Shown one piece after another: positions 1-7,216 of a stretch of 64,000 nt of DNA. The translations under genes and the position numbers were made by a program. Source of the DNA: Mediterraneibacter glycyrrhizinilyticus (GTDB lineage: Bacteria; Bacillota; Clostridia; Lachnospirales; Lachnospiraceae); the NCBI RefSeq assembly GCF_015560805.1, contig NZ_JADMSO010000006.1, forward strand, positions 148,138-212,137, written 5' to 3'. Position 1 is the first letter of the stretch. Each line of letters opens with the position of its first letter. Below the pieces are notes generated by a model. That model did no database searches. It was given only the letters and a program-made list of their open reading frames with translations, and was not told the DNA's origin.

Positions 1-303
1 GTCTTAAATTACATCGAGGAACATTACAAAAGCGGAAGTCTGACGGAACTGGCGGAGATGATGAAGTATGATGTGTACTGGCTGAGCCGGGAGATCAAAA
101 AACGGACCGGAAAGACGTACAAAGAACTGCTTCAGAACAAGCGGATGAGTCAGGCGGCATATCTTTTGACGAGCAGCGCGGTTCCCGTGACGGATATCAT
201 CGAATCGGTAGGATATGACAATACCAGTTATTTTTACAGGAAGTTCCGGGAGAGGTACGGGATGAGCCCGAAAGAGTATCGGGAAAGAAACAGAGGCGAA
301 TGA
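1..303 (+). CDS. AraC-family transcriptional regulator, C-terminal part (5' end outside window)
   Basis: The reading frame is open from the first base and ends in TGA at 301-303, so the gene starts upstream of the window. About 100 residues are visible and cover the AraC-type double helix-turn-helix: a first helix pair around SLTELAEMM, and a second followed by the family signature GYDNTSYFYRKFRERYGMSPKEYR. The sensor domain is not seen. It lies 122 bases upstream of rhaB in the same direction, so it is a good candidate for the local rhamnose regulator. That role is inferred from position only; AraC proteins bind diverse sugars. Confidence 0.9.
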   Translation, partial: VLNYIEEHYKSGSLTELAEMMKYDVYWLSREIKKRTGKTYKELLQNKRMSQAAYLLTSSAVPVTDIIESVGYDNTSYFYRKFRERYGMSPKEYRERNRGE

Positions 304-360
304 GGACGCTTGAATACAAAAATCTGCAAATAAGGTTGTAGCTTTTTGTAAATAGAGTCC

Positions 361-389
361 TTTTTTTGTGCGCTTTTACTAATTATAAT
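361..389 (+). promoter_or_regulatory. Candidate promoter of rhaBA
   Basis: A perfect TATAAT lies at 384-389, 36 bases before the rhaB start. At the -35 position there is only a run of T (361-366). A good -10 with a poor -35 fits activator-dependent transcription, for example by the upstream AraC protein (inference). Confidence 0.45.
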
Positions 390-425
390 AGGGATAGAAT
401 CTAAAAAGTATGAAGGAGGCACAAA

Positions 426-1826
426 ATGGAGAAGTACTATTTAGCCATTGACATCGGGGCGTCCAGCGGACGGCATATGCTGGCATCGGTTGCGGACGGA
501 AAGATGCAGTTGGAGGAAATCTACCGCTTCCCGAATGGAATGGACAATGTGAACGGAACATTGTGCTGGGATGTAAAACGCCTGTTTACCGAGATCAAAA
601 ACGGGCTCAAGAAATGTAAAGAGCTGGGGAAGATCCCGGTATCCATGGGGATTGACACATGGGCGGTTGATTATGTTTTACTGGACAAAGACGACCGGAT
701 CTTAGGGGACACTGTTGGGTATCGTGACAGCCGCACAGACGGGATGGATCAGAAAGTATACGAGGTGATCTCACAGAGCGCCCTGTATGAGCGGACCGGG
801 ATCCAGAAGCAGATGTTCAACACGATCTACCAGCTGATGGCGGTAAAAGAACAGCATCCGGAATATATGGAACAGGCGGAGTCCTTACTTATGATCCCGG
901 ATTATTTCCAGTTCCTTTTGACCGGTGTGAAAAAGATGGAGTACACCAATGCGACGAGCACACAGTTGATCGATCCGAAGACAAATGACTGGGATTATGA
1001 ACTGATCGAGATGCTCGGCTATAACCGGAAGATGTTCCGTCCGGTCTCCATGCCGGGAACCGTTGTAGGAAACTTTACAAAAGAGATACAGGAAGAAGTC
1101 GGATTTGACTGTAAAGTCGTGCTTCCGGCAACACACGATACCGGATCGGCGGTGCTTTCCGTTCCGACCAACGATGACAATGCGATCTACATCAGTTCCG
1201 GTACATGGTCGCTGATGGGGATCGAGCGCAAAGAGGCAGACTGCTCGATGGCAAGTATGCAGGCGAACTTTACAAACGAGGGCGGCTACGATCACCGTTT
1301 CCGTTTCCTGAAAAATATCATGGGACTCTGGATGATCCAGTCGGTGAAGAAAGAATTTGAAGAAGATCTTTCTTTTGCAGAAATCTGTGAGCGGGCATCC
1401 AAAGAGACGATCGATTCGATCGTGGACTGCAACGACGATTGTTTCCTTGCGCCGCAGAGTATGATCAAGGCGGTGCAGGATTTCTGCCGGGCGACCGGAC
1501 AGACCGTGCCGCAGACCGTAGGCGAGATTGCAGCCGTGATCTACAACAGCCTTGGAAAATGCTATGGCGATACGGTGAAAGAGATCGAAGCGATCACCGG
1601 CAATACATACGATACGATCTATGTAGTGGGCGGCGGCGCCAATGCGGGATATTTGAATGAACTGACTGCCAAATATACAGGAAAGAACGTTTCCGCCGGA
1701 CCGACGGAGGCGACGGCGATCGGAAATATTACGGTTCAGATGCTGCACGACGGCGTATTTGCAAGTCTTCCGGAGGCAAGAACCTGTATCGGCGAATCGT
1801 TCGATATCAAATGGTATCGCCGATAA
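426..1826 (+). CDS. rhaB: Rhamnulokinase (FGGY family)
   Basis: Phosphorylates L-rhamnulose to L-rhamnulose-1-phosphate in the cytoplasm. The 466 residues cover a complete FGGY kinase. The N-terminal phosphate-binding loop is AIDIGASSGRHML, the sugar-side motif is GIDTWAVDYVLL, and the C-terminal ATP-site motif is VVGGGANAGYLNELTA with GPTEATAIGN. AAGGAGG ends 6 bases before the ATG. It is followed 81 bases later by rhamnose isomerase, the pairing expected of a rhamnose operon. A second RhaB-like kinase sits in the fucose operon at 47217. The family assignment is firm; substrate preference rests on the neighbour rhaA. Confidence 0.93.
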   Translation: MEKYYLAIDIGASSGRHMLASVADGKMQLEEIYRFPNGMDNVNGTLCWDVKRLFTEIKNGLKKCKELGKIPVSMGIDTWAVDYVLLDKDDRILGDTVGYRDSRTDGMDQKVYEVISQSALYERTGIQKQMFNTIYQLMAVKEQHPEYMEQAESLLMIPDYFQFLLTGVKKMEYTNATSTQLIDPKTNDWDYELIEMLGYNRKMFRPVSMPGTVVGNFTKEIQEEVGFDCKVVLPATHDTGSAVLSVPTNDDNAIYISSGTWSLMGIERKEADCSMASMQANFTNEGGYDHRFRFLKNIMGLWMIQSVKKEFEEDLSFAEICERASKETIDSIVDCNDDCFLAPQSMIKAVQDFCRATGQTVPQTVGEIAAVIYNSLGKCYGDTVKEIEAITGNTYDTIYVVGGGANAGYLNELTAKYTGKNVSAGPTEATAIGNITVQMLHDGVFASLPEARTCIGESFDIKWYRR

Positions 1827-1907
1827 GAACGGAAATCGTCCGATATGAAACATGACAGATCAAAAACGACAGAGCAGAAAGGCTCTTCATAAAAGGAGGA
1901 TAAAACA

Positions 1908-3164
1908 ATGGCTACAAGATATGAATCCGCAAAAGAGATTTACGCAAAATTAGGTGTGGACACAGACGCTGCGATCGAGAAATGTATGAACGTTCCGGTG
2001 TCTTTGCATTGCTGGCAGGGAGACGACGTGATCGGATTTGATCACGATGGTCCGCTGACCGGAGGGATCCAGACGACAGGAAATTATCCGGGAAAAGCAA
2101 GAACCCCGGAAGAACTGCTTCAGGACATGGACAAGGCAATGAGCCTGATGCCGGGTAAGAAAAAGATCAATGTGCATGCGTGCTATGCGATTTTCGAGGA
2201 CGGCGAGTTCGCAGACCGTGACAAACTGGAGCCAAAGCATTTCCAGAAATGGGTGGATTTTGCAAAAGAAAGAGGAATGGGTCTGGACTTTAACCCGACG
2301 TTCTTCTCACATCCGATGGTAAAAGACGGACTGACACTGTCAAGCCCGGATGAAGAGACAAGAAAATTCTGGATCGAGCACGGAAAAGCCTGCATCCGCA
2401 TTTCCAAATATTTTGCAGAGCAGACAGGAATCCCGTGTGTGATGAACATCTGGACAGGCGACGGATACAAAGATGTTCCGGCTGACCGCATGGGACCGAG
2501 AATGCGTTATAAAGAATCCATCGATGAGATCCTTTCCGAACCATATGATCCGAAGATGGTAAAACCGTGTGTGGAATCGAAAGTATTTGGAATCGGAGTG
2601 GAAGCATATACAGTCGGATCTGCCGAATTCTCACTGAGCTACGCGGCAGCCAACATGGACAAATGTCTGCCGCTGATGGACAACGGACATTATCATCCGA
2701 CAGAGATGGTTTCCGATAAGATTCCGGCGCTCTTGACATTCTTCCCGGAGATCGCGCTTCATGTAACACGCCCGATCCGCTGGGATTCCGACCATGTGGT
2801 ACTGTTTGACGATGAGACGAAAGAGATCGCACAGGAGATCGTGCGCTGTGAGAATGGTCTGGATCGTACATACATTGCGCTGGATTACTTTGACGCTTCC
2901 ATCAACCGTATCTCCGCATGGGTGACCGGATTCAGAAGCTTCCAGAAAGCACTGCTGAATGCATTGTGTACACCGAGTGCGATGCTGAAAGAACTGCAGG
3001 ATACGAATCAGATGACAAAGAAGATGGTTCTGATGGAACAGTGCAAGACGCTTCCGCTCGGAGACGTATGGGAAGAGTACTGCAGAAGATGCGGCGTTGC
3101 AGCAGAGGGATGGTTTGACGAGATCGAAACATATGAGACAGAGGTTCTGGCGAAGAGAGCGTAA
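1908..3164 (+). CDS. rhaA: L-rhamnose isomerase
   Basis: Interconverts L-rhamnose and L-rhamnulose in the cytoplasm using divalent metal. The 418 residues match the usual RhaA length of about 419 from end to end, including the N-terminal YAKLGVDTDAAIE and the central motif VPVSLHCWQGDDVIGFD. The aligned metal-ligand regions include DFNPTFFSHP and the stretch DNGHYHPTE. AAAAGGAGG precedes the ATG by about 9 bases. It is second in the rhaBA operon and is followed by a clear terminator at 3190-3231. No frameshift or truncation is seen. Confidence 0.96.
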   Translation: MATRYESAKEIYAKLGVDTDAAIEKCMNVPVSLHCWQGDDVIGFDHDGPLTGGIQTTGNYPGKARTPEELLQDMDKAMSLMPGKKKINVHACYAIFEDGEFADRDKLEPKHFQKWVDFAKERGMGLDFNPTFFSHPMVKDGLTLSSPDEETRKFWIEHGKACIRISKYFAEQTGIPCVMNIWTGDGYKDVPADRMGPRMRYKESIDEILSEPYDPKMVKPCVESKVFGIGVEAYTVGSAEFSLSYAAANMDKCLPLMDNGHYHPTEMVSDKIPALLTFFPEIALHVTRPIRWDSDHVVLFDDETKEIAQEIVRCENGLDRTYIALDYFDASINRISAWVTGFRSFQKALLNALCTPSAMLKELQDTNQMTKKMVLMEQCKTLPLGDVWEEYCRRCGVAAEGWFDEIETYETEVLAKRA

Positions 3165-3189
3165 GCGAGCCTGCGGCTTCTGAGAGAAA

Positions 3190-3231
3190 GAAACGTTGTC
3201 TGCCCGGCAGGGGAGACAGCGTTTCTTTTTT
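3190..3231 (+). terminator. Rho-independent terminator after rhaA
   Basis: Arms GAAACGTTGTCT (3190-3201) and AGACAGCGTTTC (3214-3225) pair over 12 bases with one G-T, and a run of six T follows. It ends the rhaBA transcript. Confidence 0.88.
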
Positions 3232-3245
3232 GGAAAATTGTTAGT

Positions 3246-3260
3246 TTTCACAAAAAAATC
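3246..3260 (+). promoter_or_regulatory. Possible operator half-site upstream of lacL
   Basis: TTTCAC followed by an A-run and ATC resembles the arms of the inverted repeat at 23286-23320 upstream of the rhamnose ABC operon. It lies about 45 bases upstream of the lacL -10. A-rich sequence is common here, so this is only a weak suggestion of co-regulation. Confidence 0.2.
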
Positions 3261-3300
3261 AGGTTTTTGGGTGAGATGTCGTGCAGAATGAACGTATTCA

Positions 3301-3309
3301 TGGTATGAT
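3301..3309 (+). promoter_or_regulatory. Extended -10 promoter of lacLM
   Basis: TGGTATGAT is a TGn-extended -10 hexamer (TATGAT at 3304-3309), 39 bases upstream of the lacL ATG. No good -35 lies 17 bases upstream, as is usual for extended -10 or activated promoters. Confidence 0.5.
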
Positions 3310-3347
3310 AAAAAAAGCGAAAAAAGAAAAAGACAGGAGGGATCGCA

Positions 3348-5264
3348 ATGCATGCAGACATCAAATGGCTGGATCGGCCGGAAATATTTCGGGTCAACCG
3401 GCTGGACGCACACAGTGATCATAGGTTTTATGAGGGTGAGAAATCTCTGAGGGAAAATCGTGAGACATTGAAGCAGTCATTGAACGGAATATGGAAATTC
3501 CGCTATTCCGTTAATGCGAAAGAGCGACCGGCGGCATTTTACGAAGAAGAATATGAAGTGTCAGGATTTGATCCGATCAAAGTCCCGCGCCATATCGAGA
3601 TCGCCGGTTACGACAAAATTCATTATATTAATACGATGTATCCGTGGGAGGGAAAAGAATATCGGAGACCGGCGGGTACGTTACATGAGCATGAAGACGG
3701 CATGTTCAGCGAAGCGGACTATAATCCGGTCGGTTCTTATGTGCGGATGTTCGATCTGGAGGAAGCACTTGTCGGAAAACGGATCATCTTAAGCTTCGAG
3801 GGCGCGGAGCAGGCGCTTTATGTATGGGTCAACGGTTCGTTTGTCGGTTATGCGGAGGATAGTTTTACCGTGTCGGAATTCGATATCACGCCATATGTGA
3901 GAGAAAAGGGCAACCGTCTGGCGGTGGAAGTTCACAAACGAAGCACCGCGGCATTTTTGGAAGATCAGGATTTTTTCCGCTTTTTTGGATTGTTCCGCGA
4001 TGTGAACCTGTACGGACTGCCGAAAATCCATGTGGCAGATATGTGGGCGAAAGCATCCTATGAGCCGGAAGCACAAAAAGGCGCGTTGGATCTGACTTTA
4101 AAAATATCAGCGGAAACAGATGCGGATCTTGCGGGAGCGAGCGCTGTGATCTGTCTGAAAGAGGAAGAGCGCCGGATTTTGTCCGGAGAGATTTCCATGA
4201 ATAATTTCGAGATACAAAAGGACGGAACTGTCCGTCTTGCGTGGAAAGCGGATGTGCCGGAGCCGGTGCGGCAGTGGGATAACCGGGATCCGAAGCTGTA
4301 TCGTCTGGAGATCCGGATTTTGGATCCCGATGGAAATGTGGCGGAGGTCGTACCTTATGACGTCGGATTCCGTAAGATCTGTATGCAGGACGGTCTGATG
4401 GAACTAAACGGAGAGCGTCTGATCATCAACGGTGTCAACCGGCATGAGTGGAATGCATCCGAGGGACGGAGCATTTCGGAAGAAGATGAGATTTTCGACA
4501 TTGCGTGCATGAAGAGAAACAATATCAATGCTGTGCGCACTTGCCATTATCCGGATCGGATCAGCTGGTATTATCGCTGTGACGAGGCGGGGATCTATGT
4601 GATGGCGGAGACGAATCTGGAGTCTCACGGTTCTTGGCAGAAGCTGGGAGGAATCGATCCGTCGTGGAATGTGCCGGGAAGCTTTGACGCATGGCGCGAG
4701 GTTGTTCTGGACCGTGCGCGGACGAATTTTGAAGTGTTTAAAAACCATCCGTCCGTTTTGTTCTGGTCGTTGGGAAATGAATCCTATGCCGGGGATGTGT
4801 TGAAAGAGATGAACGCTTACTATAAGGAGACAGATCCGGACCGTCTCGTACATTATGAGGGGGTAGTACATAACCGTGCTTATGAAGACTGTATTTCCGA
4901 TATGGAGAGCCGGATGTATGCGAAACCGCAGCAGATCCGCGAGTATCTGGAAGATCAGCCGAAGAAGCCGTTTTTGCTCTGTGAATATATGCACGATATG
5001 GGCAATTCTTTGGGTGGTATGAAGTCTTACATCGATCTTTTGGATCAGTATGAAATGTATCAGGGCGGATTTATCTGGGATTATATCGATCAGGCAATCC
5101 TCGTGGAAGATGAAGTGACCGGGCAAAAGGTGCTGCGCTACGGCGGCGATTTCGACGACCGTCCGTCGGATTATGAATTTTCCGGAAATGGAATCGTCTT
5201 TGCGGATCGTATGGAAAAACCGGCAATGCAGGAGGTGAAATATTATTATGGACTGCACAAATAA
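3348..5264 (+). CDS. lacL: Beta-galactosidase large subunit (GH2, LacL type)
   Basis: Hydrolyses beta-galactosides such as lactose, together with the next gene product. The 638 residues correspond to the first four domains of LacZ: sugar-binding jelly roll, two immunoglobulin-like domains and the TIM barrel. The general acid glutamate is in SLGNESYAGD and the nucleophile glutamate in LLCEYMHDMGNS; the WDYIDQAI stretch follows. The reading frame stops 17 bases into lacM. A split enzyme of this size with a short overlap is the known LacLM arrangement of Leuconostoc and Lactobacillus. AGGAGG sits 6 bases before the ATG. There is no signal peptide, so it acts on imported sugar. Confidence 0.92.
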   Translation: MHADIKWLDRPEIFRVNRLDAHSDHRFYEGEKSLRENRETLKQSLNGIWKFRYSVNAKERPAAFYEEEYEVSGFDPIKVPRHIEIAGYDKIHYINTMYPWEGKEYRRPAGTLHEHEDGMFSEADYNPVGSYVRMFDLEEALVGKRIILSFEGAEQALYVWVNGSFVGYAEDSFTVSEFDITPYVREKGNRLAVEVHKRSTAAFLEDQDFFRFFGLFRDVNLYGLPKIHVADMWAKASYEPEAQKGALDLTLKISAETDADLAGASAVICLKEEERRILSGEISMNNFEIQKDGTVRLAWKADVPEPVRQWDNRDPKLYRLEIRILDPDGNVAEVVPYDVGFRKICMQDGLMELNGERLIINGVNRHEWNASEGRSISEEDEIFDIACMKRNNINAVRTCHYPDRISWYYRCDEAGIYVMAETNLESHGSWQKLGGIDPSWNVPGSFDAWREVVLDRARTNFEVFKNHPSVLFWSLGNESYAGDVLKEMNAYYKETDPDRLVHYEGVVHNRAYEDCISDMESRMYAKPQQIREYLEDQPKKPFLLCEYMHDMGNSLGGMKSYIDLLDQYEMYQGGFIWDYIDQAILVEDEVTGQKVLRYGGDFDDRPSDYEFSGNGIVFADRMEKPAMQEVKYYYGLHK

Positions 5265-6198
5265 ATTAAAAATCGTATACGGAGACGCGACGTTTGGCGT
5301 TCACGGAGAGGGATTCGATTATATTTTCTCCTACATGCGCGGCGGACTGGAATCTCTTGTGAAAGATGGAAAAGAATGGCTGTACCGCTCACCGCGACCG
5401 ACATTTTGGAGAGCGACAACGGATAATGACCGGGGAAATGGATTTTCGGTAAAGTCCGGAATGTGGCTGAGTGCGGATCTGTTCCAGAAATGTGTGGGAA
5501 TCCGTATCACTGTGGATGGGGGCTCGATAGAGAATTTCCTGCCGCCTCAGAATAATGGTTACAGCAATGACGAGTATGCGAAAGAAGCGGAAATCTCTTA
5601 TACTTATGAGACGATCACGGTTCCGGCGACAAAGGTGGACGTGACATATCATGTGACTGCAGACGGAAAAATCCATGTGAACGTACAGTATCACGGTGGG
5701 AAAGGGCTGCCGGAACTTCCGGTGTTCGGGATGCGTTTTGTGATGCCGACAAAGGCGGATGGTTATGTGTATGAGGGGTTATCAGGGGAGACTTATCCGG
5801 ATCGGATGGCGGGCGGTATCCCGGGTGTCTATGAGGTGGATGGTCTTCCGGTCACGCCGTATCTTGTCCCGCAGGAATGCGGAATGCACATGGAGACGGA
5901 ATGGGTGACGGTATATCGGAGTAAAACATTGGATAACAGCTCGGACAATGTGAAAAAGTCCGGTCTTACGTTTACATCCGGTGAAAAACGGTTTGGATTT
6001 GCATGTATTCCGTATACAGCGGAAGAGCTGGAAAATGCAACGCATCACGAGGAACTTCCGGTTGCGAGAAGAACGGTGCTTACGATCTGCGGTGCAGTGA
6101 GAGGCGTCGGCGGGATTGACAGTTGGGGAAGTGATGTGGAAGAAGATTACCGCATCGATGCGGAAAAGGACATTGCGTACGAGTTTACGATCGAGTAG
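5248..6198 (+). CDS. lacM: Beta-galactosidase small subunit (LacM type)
   Basis: The 316 residues form the C-terminal beta-sandwich domain of GH2 beta-galactosidases (Bgal small chain), needed to complete the active site of LacL. Motifs include RPTFWRATTDNDRGNGF near the N-terminus and GGIDSWGSDV near the end, both conserved in LacZ domain 5. It overlaps lacL by 17 bases in another frame, and its ribosome site AGGAGGTG lies inside lacL. The two products are therefore probably translated in near-equal amounts. It is complete, of the usual length for LacM, and followed by a hairpin shared with the convergent PHP gene. Confidence 0.92.
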   Translation: MDCTNKLKIVYGDATFGVHGEGFDYIFSYMRGGLESLVKDGKEWLYRSPRPTFWRATTDNDRGNGFSVKSGMWLSADLFQKCVGIRITVDGGSIENFLPPQNNGYSNDEYAKEAEISYTYETITVPATKVDVTYHVTADGKIHVNVQYHGGKGLPELPVFGMRFVMPTKADGYVYEGLSGETYPDRMAGGIPGVYEVDGLPVTPYLVPQECGMHMETEWVTVYRSKTLDNSSDNVKKSGLTFTSGEKRFGFACIPYTAEELENATHHEELPVARRTVLTICGAVRGVGGIDSWGSDVEEDYRIDAEKDIAYEFTIE

Positions 6199-6223
6199 GT
6201 GACCTGCGCCCTGGAAGTAAAAA

Positions 6224-6267
6224 GACGATGGAACAGATGATATGGAATTTCAATCTGTTTCATCGTC
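6224..6267. terminator. Bidirectional terminator between lacM and the PHP gene
   Basis: A 15-base inverted repeat (6224-6238 and 6253-6267) with one G-T pair. It is preceded by an A-run and followed downstream by a T-rich tract, so it can serve convergent transcripts. Its right arm covers the last codons and stop of the PHP gene on the minus strand. Confidence 0.75.
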
Positions 6268-6988
6268 GTTTCCTTTTTTGCAGAAATGCCTGAAATTCAC
6301 TGGAGGAGTTATTCAGTACAAGTGACTTTGGAAAATCCGCTTTTTTCAGGAGCTCCTGCGCGTAAGTAAAATCTCCGACGTGTTTGGTGCCGTGGCTGTC
6401 GCTGGAGAGCAAGATCGGATAATGAAAATGCCGGCACAGATTTAGGATCATCAGATCGTTGAAACGGGTATCGCCGCGGTAGCCGTCCGGGGAAAGGGAA
6501 CTGTTATTGATCTCGAGAAGTATCTGATGTTCCATCGCGGCGCGGACAATGGCAAGATAGTCCACCGGATATTTCACATCGTCGCAGTGTCCGATGATCG
6601 TCACATAAGGATTCTTCATGGCGTTGAGATAGGTTCTTGTGTTCTCTTCTTTTGTCCCGGGTTTTTTGACCGGTTTATGGATGCTTGCGATCACATAATC
6701 AAGATGTGCGAGGATCGGATCCTCCAGATCCAGACTGCCGTTCTCGTCCAGAATGTTCACTTCGGCGCCGTAGAGCATTTCCACACCGAGCCGTTTCCTC
6801 GGCGCATAGCTTAAATTTCGAAAATAAGATGGTCTGCCGCCGCCAAGCGTTGCCGGACCATGGTCGGAAATCCCGAGCAGTTTTAAATTGCGTGAGGCCG
6901 CCGCTTTCGCCATATCGGTGATCGTGGCAGTGGAAGCGTGCCCGCTTGCAATGGTGTGCGTATGGATGTCAAATTCCGATGCTGCCAT
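6260..6988 (-). CDS. PHP-domain metal-dependent phosphatase (YcdX-like)
   Basis: A 242-residue protein of the polymerase/histidinol-phosphatase superfamily, with the trinuclear metal ligands of the YcdX group: DIHTHT near the N-terminus, ISDHG, GAEVN, IASIHKP, IGHCDD and SSDSHG. Family members hydrolyse phosphomonoesters in the cytoplasm; the substrate cannot be read from sequence. A start three codons upstream (6997) would put the ATG directly against the AAGGA ribosome site. The ATG at 6988 leaves a normal 9-base gap and is preferred. It is transcribed convergently to lacM and divergently from the dehydratase gene. Confidence 0.87.
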   Translation of the reverse strand: MAASEFDIHTHTIASGHASTATITDMAKAAASRNLKLLGISDHGPATLGGGRPSYFRNLSYAPRKRLGVEMLYGAEVNILDENGSLDLEDPILAHLDYVIASIHKPVKKPGTKEENTRTYLNAMKNPYVTIIGHCDDVKYPVDYLAIVRAAMEHQILLEINNSSLSPDGYRGDTRFNDLMILNLCRHFHYPILLSSDSHGTKHVGDFTYAQELLKKADFPKSLVLNNSSSEFQAFLQKRKRR

Positions 6989-7064
6989 CGTGGTCATTCC
7001 TTTCTGCTAAGTGATAAATACAGTATGCATCCTTTTGACCGCTTTGTCAATGAAAAAACAGAAA

Positions 7065-7152
7065 AAACCAATGAAATAGAATGAAAACCAATATAAAATG
7101 CGTTGTTTTATGTGGAAAACGATCGTGAATTGTTTGGAAGTAATGTTGGTTT
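7065..7152. promoter_or_regulatory. Candidate operator cluster upstream of the propanediol dehydratase gene
   Basis: AAACCAAT occurs at 7065-7072 and 7085-7092 on the plus strand, and GTTGGTTT (the reverse complement of AAACCAAC) at 7145-7152, three bases before the -35 box. Weaker A-rich copies lie between the first two at roughly 10-base steps. The same 8-base word forms the phased array at 10572-10623, so both promoters may share a regulator. The DeoR protein at 19390 is the obvious candidate. Confidence 0.5.
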
Positions 7153-7155
7153 TTG

Positions 7156-7184
7156 TTGACTTATAGGGAGGCGTAACGTATAAT
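7156..7184 (+). promoter_or_regulatory. Sigma-A-type promoter of the dehydratase operon
   Basis: TTGACT (7156-7161), a 17-base spacer and a perfect TATAAT (7179-7184), 32 bases upstream of the coding start. The near-consensus strength fits repression rather than activation. Confidence 0.85.
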
Positions 7185-7216
7185 GAACGTATCTGAAAAG
7201 AAAGGAGAAAAGAGCA

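Noticed and set aside
885..1853. A 322-codon open frame on the minus strand
   Set aside because: Antisense shadow of rhaB with no ribosome site and no recognisable domain.
5248..5264. Frameshift splitting a single lacZ gene
   Set aside because: The 17-base overlap with a ribosome site inside the first gene and the subunit sizes match the natural two-gene LacLM enzyme.
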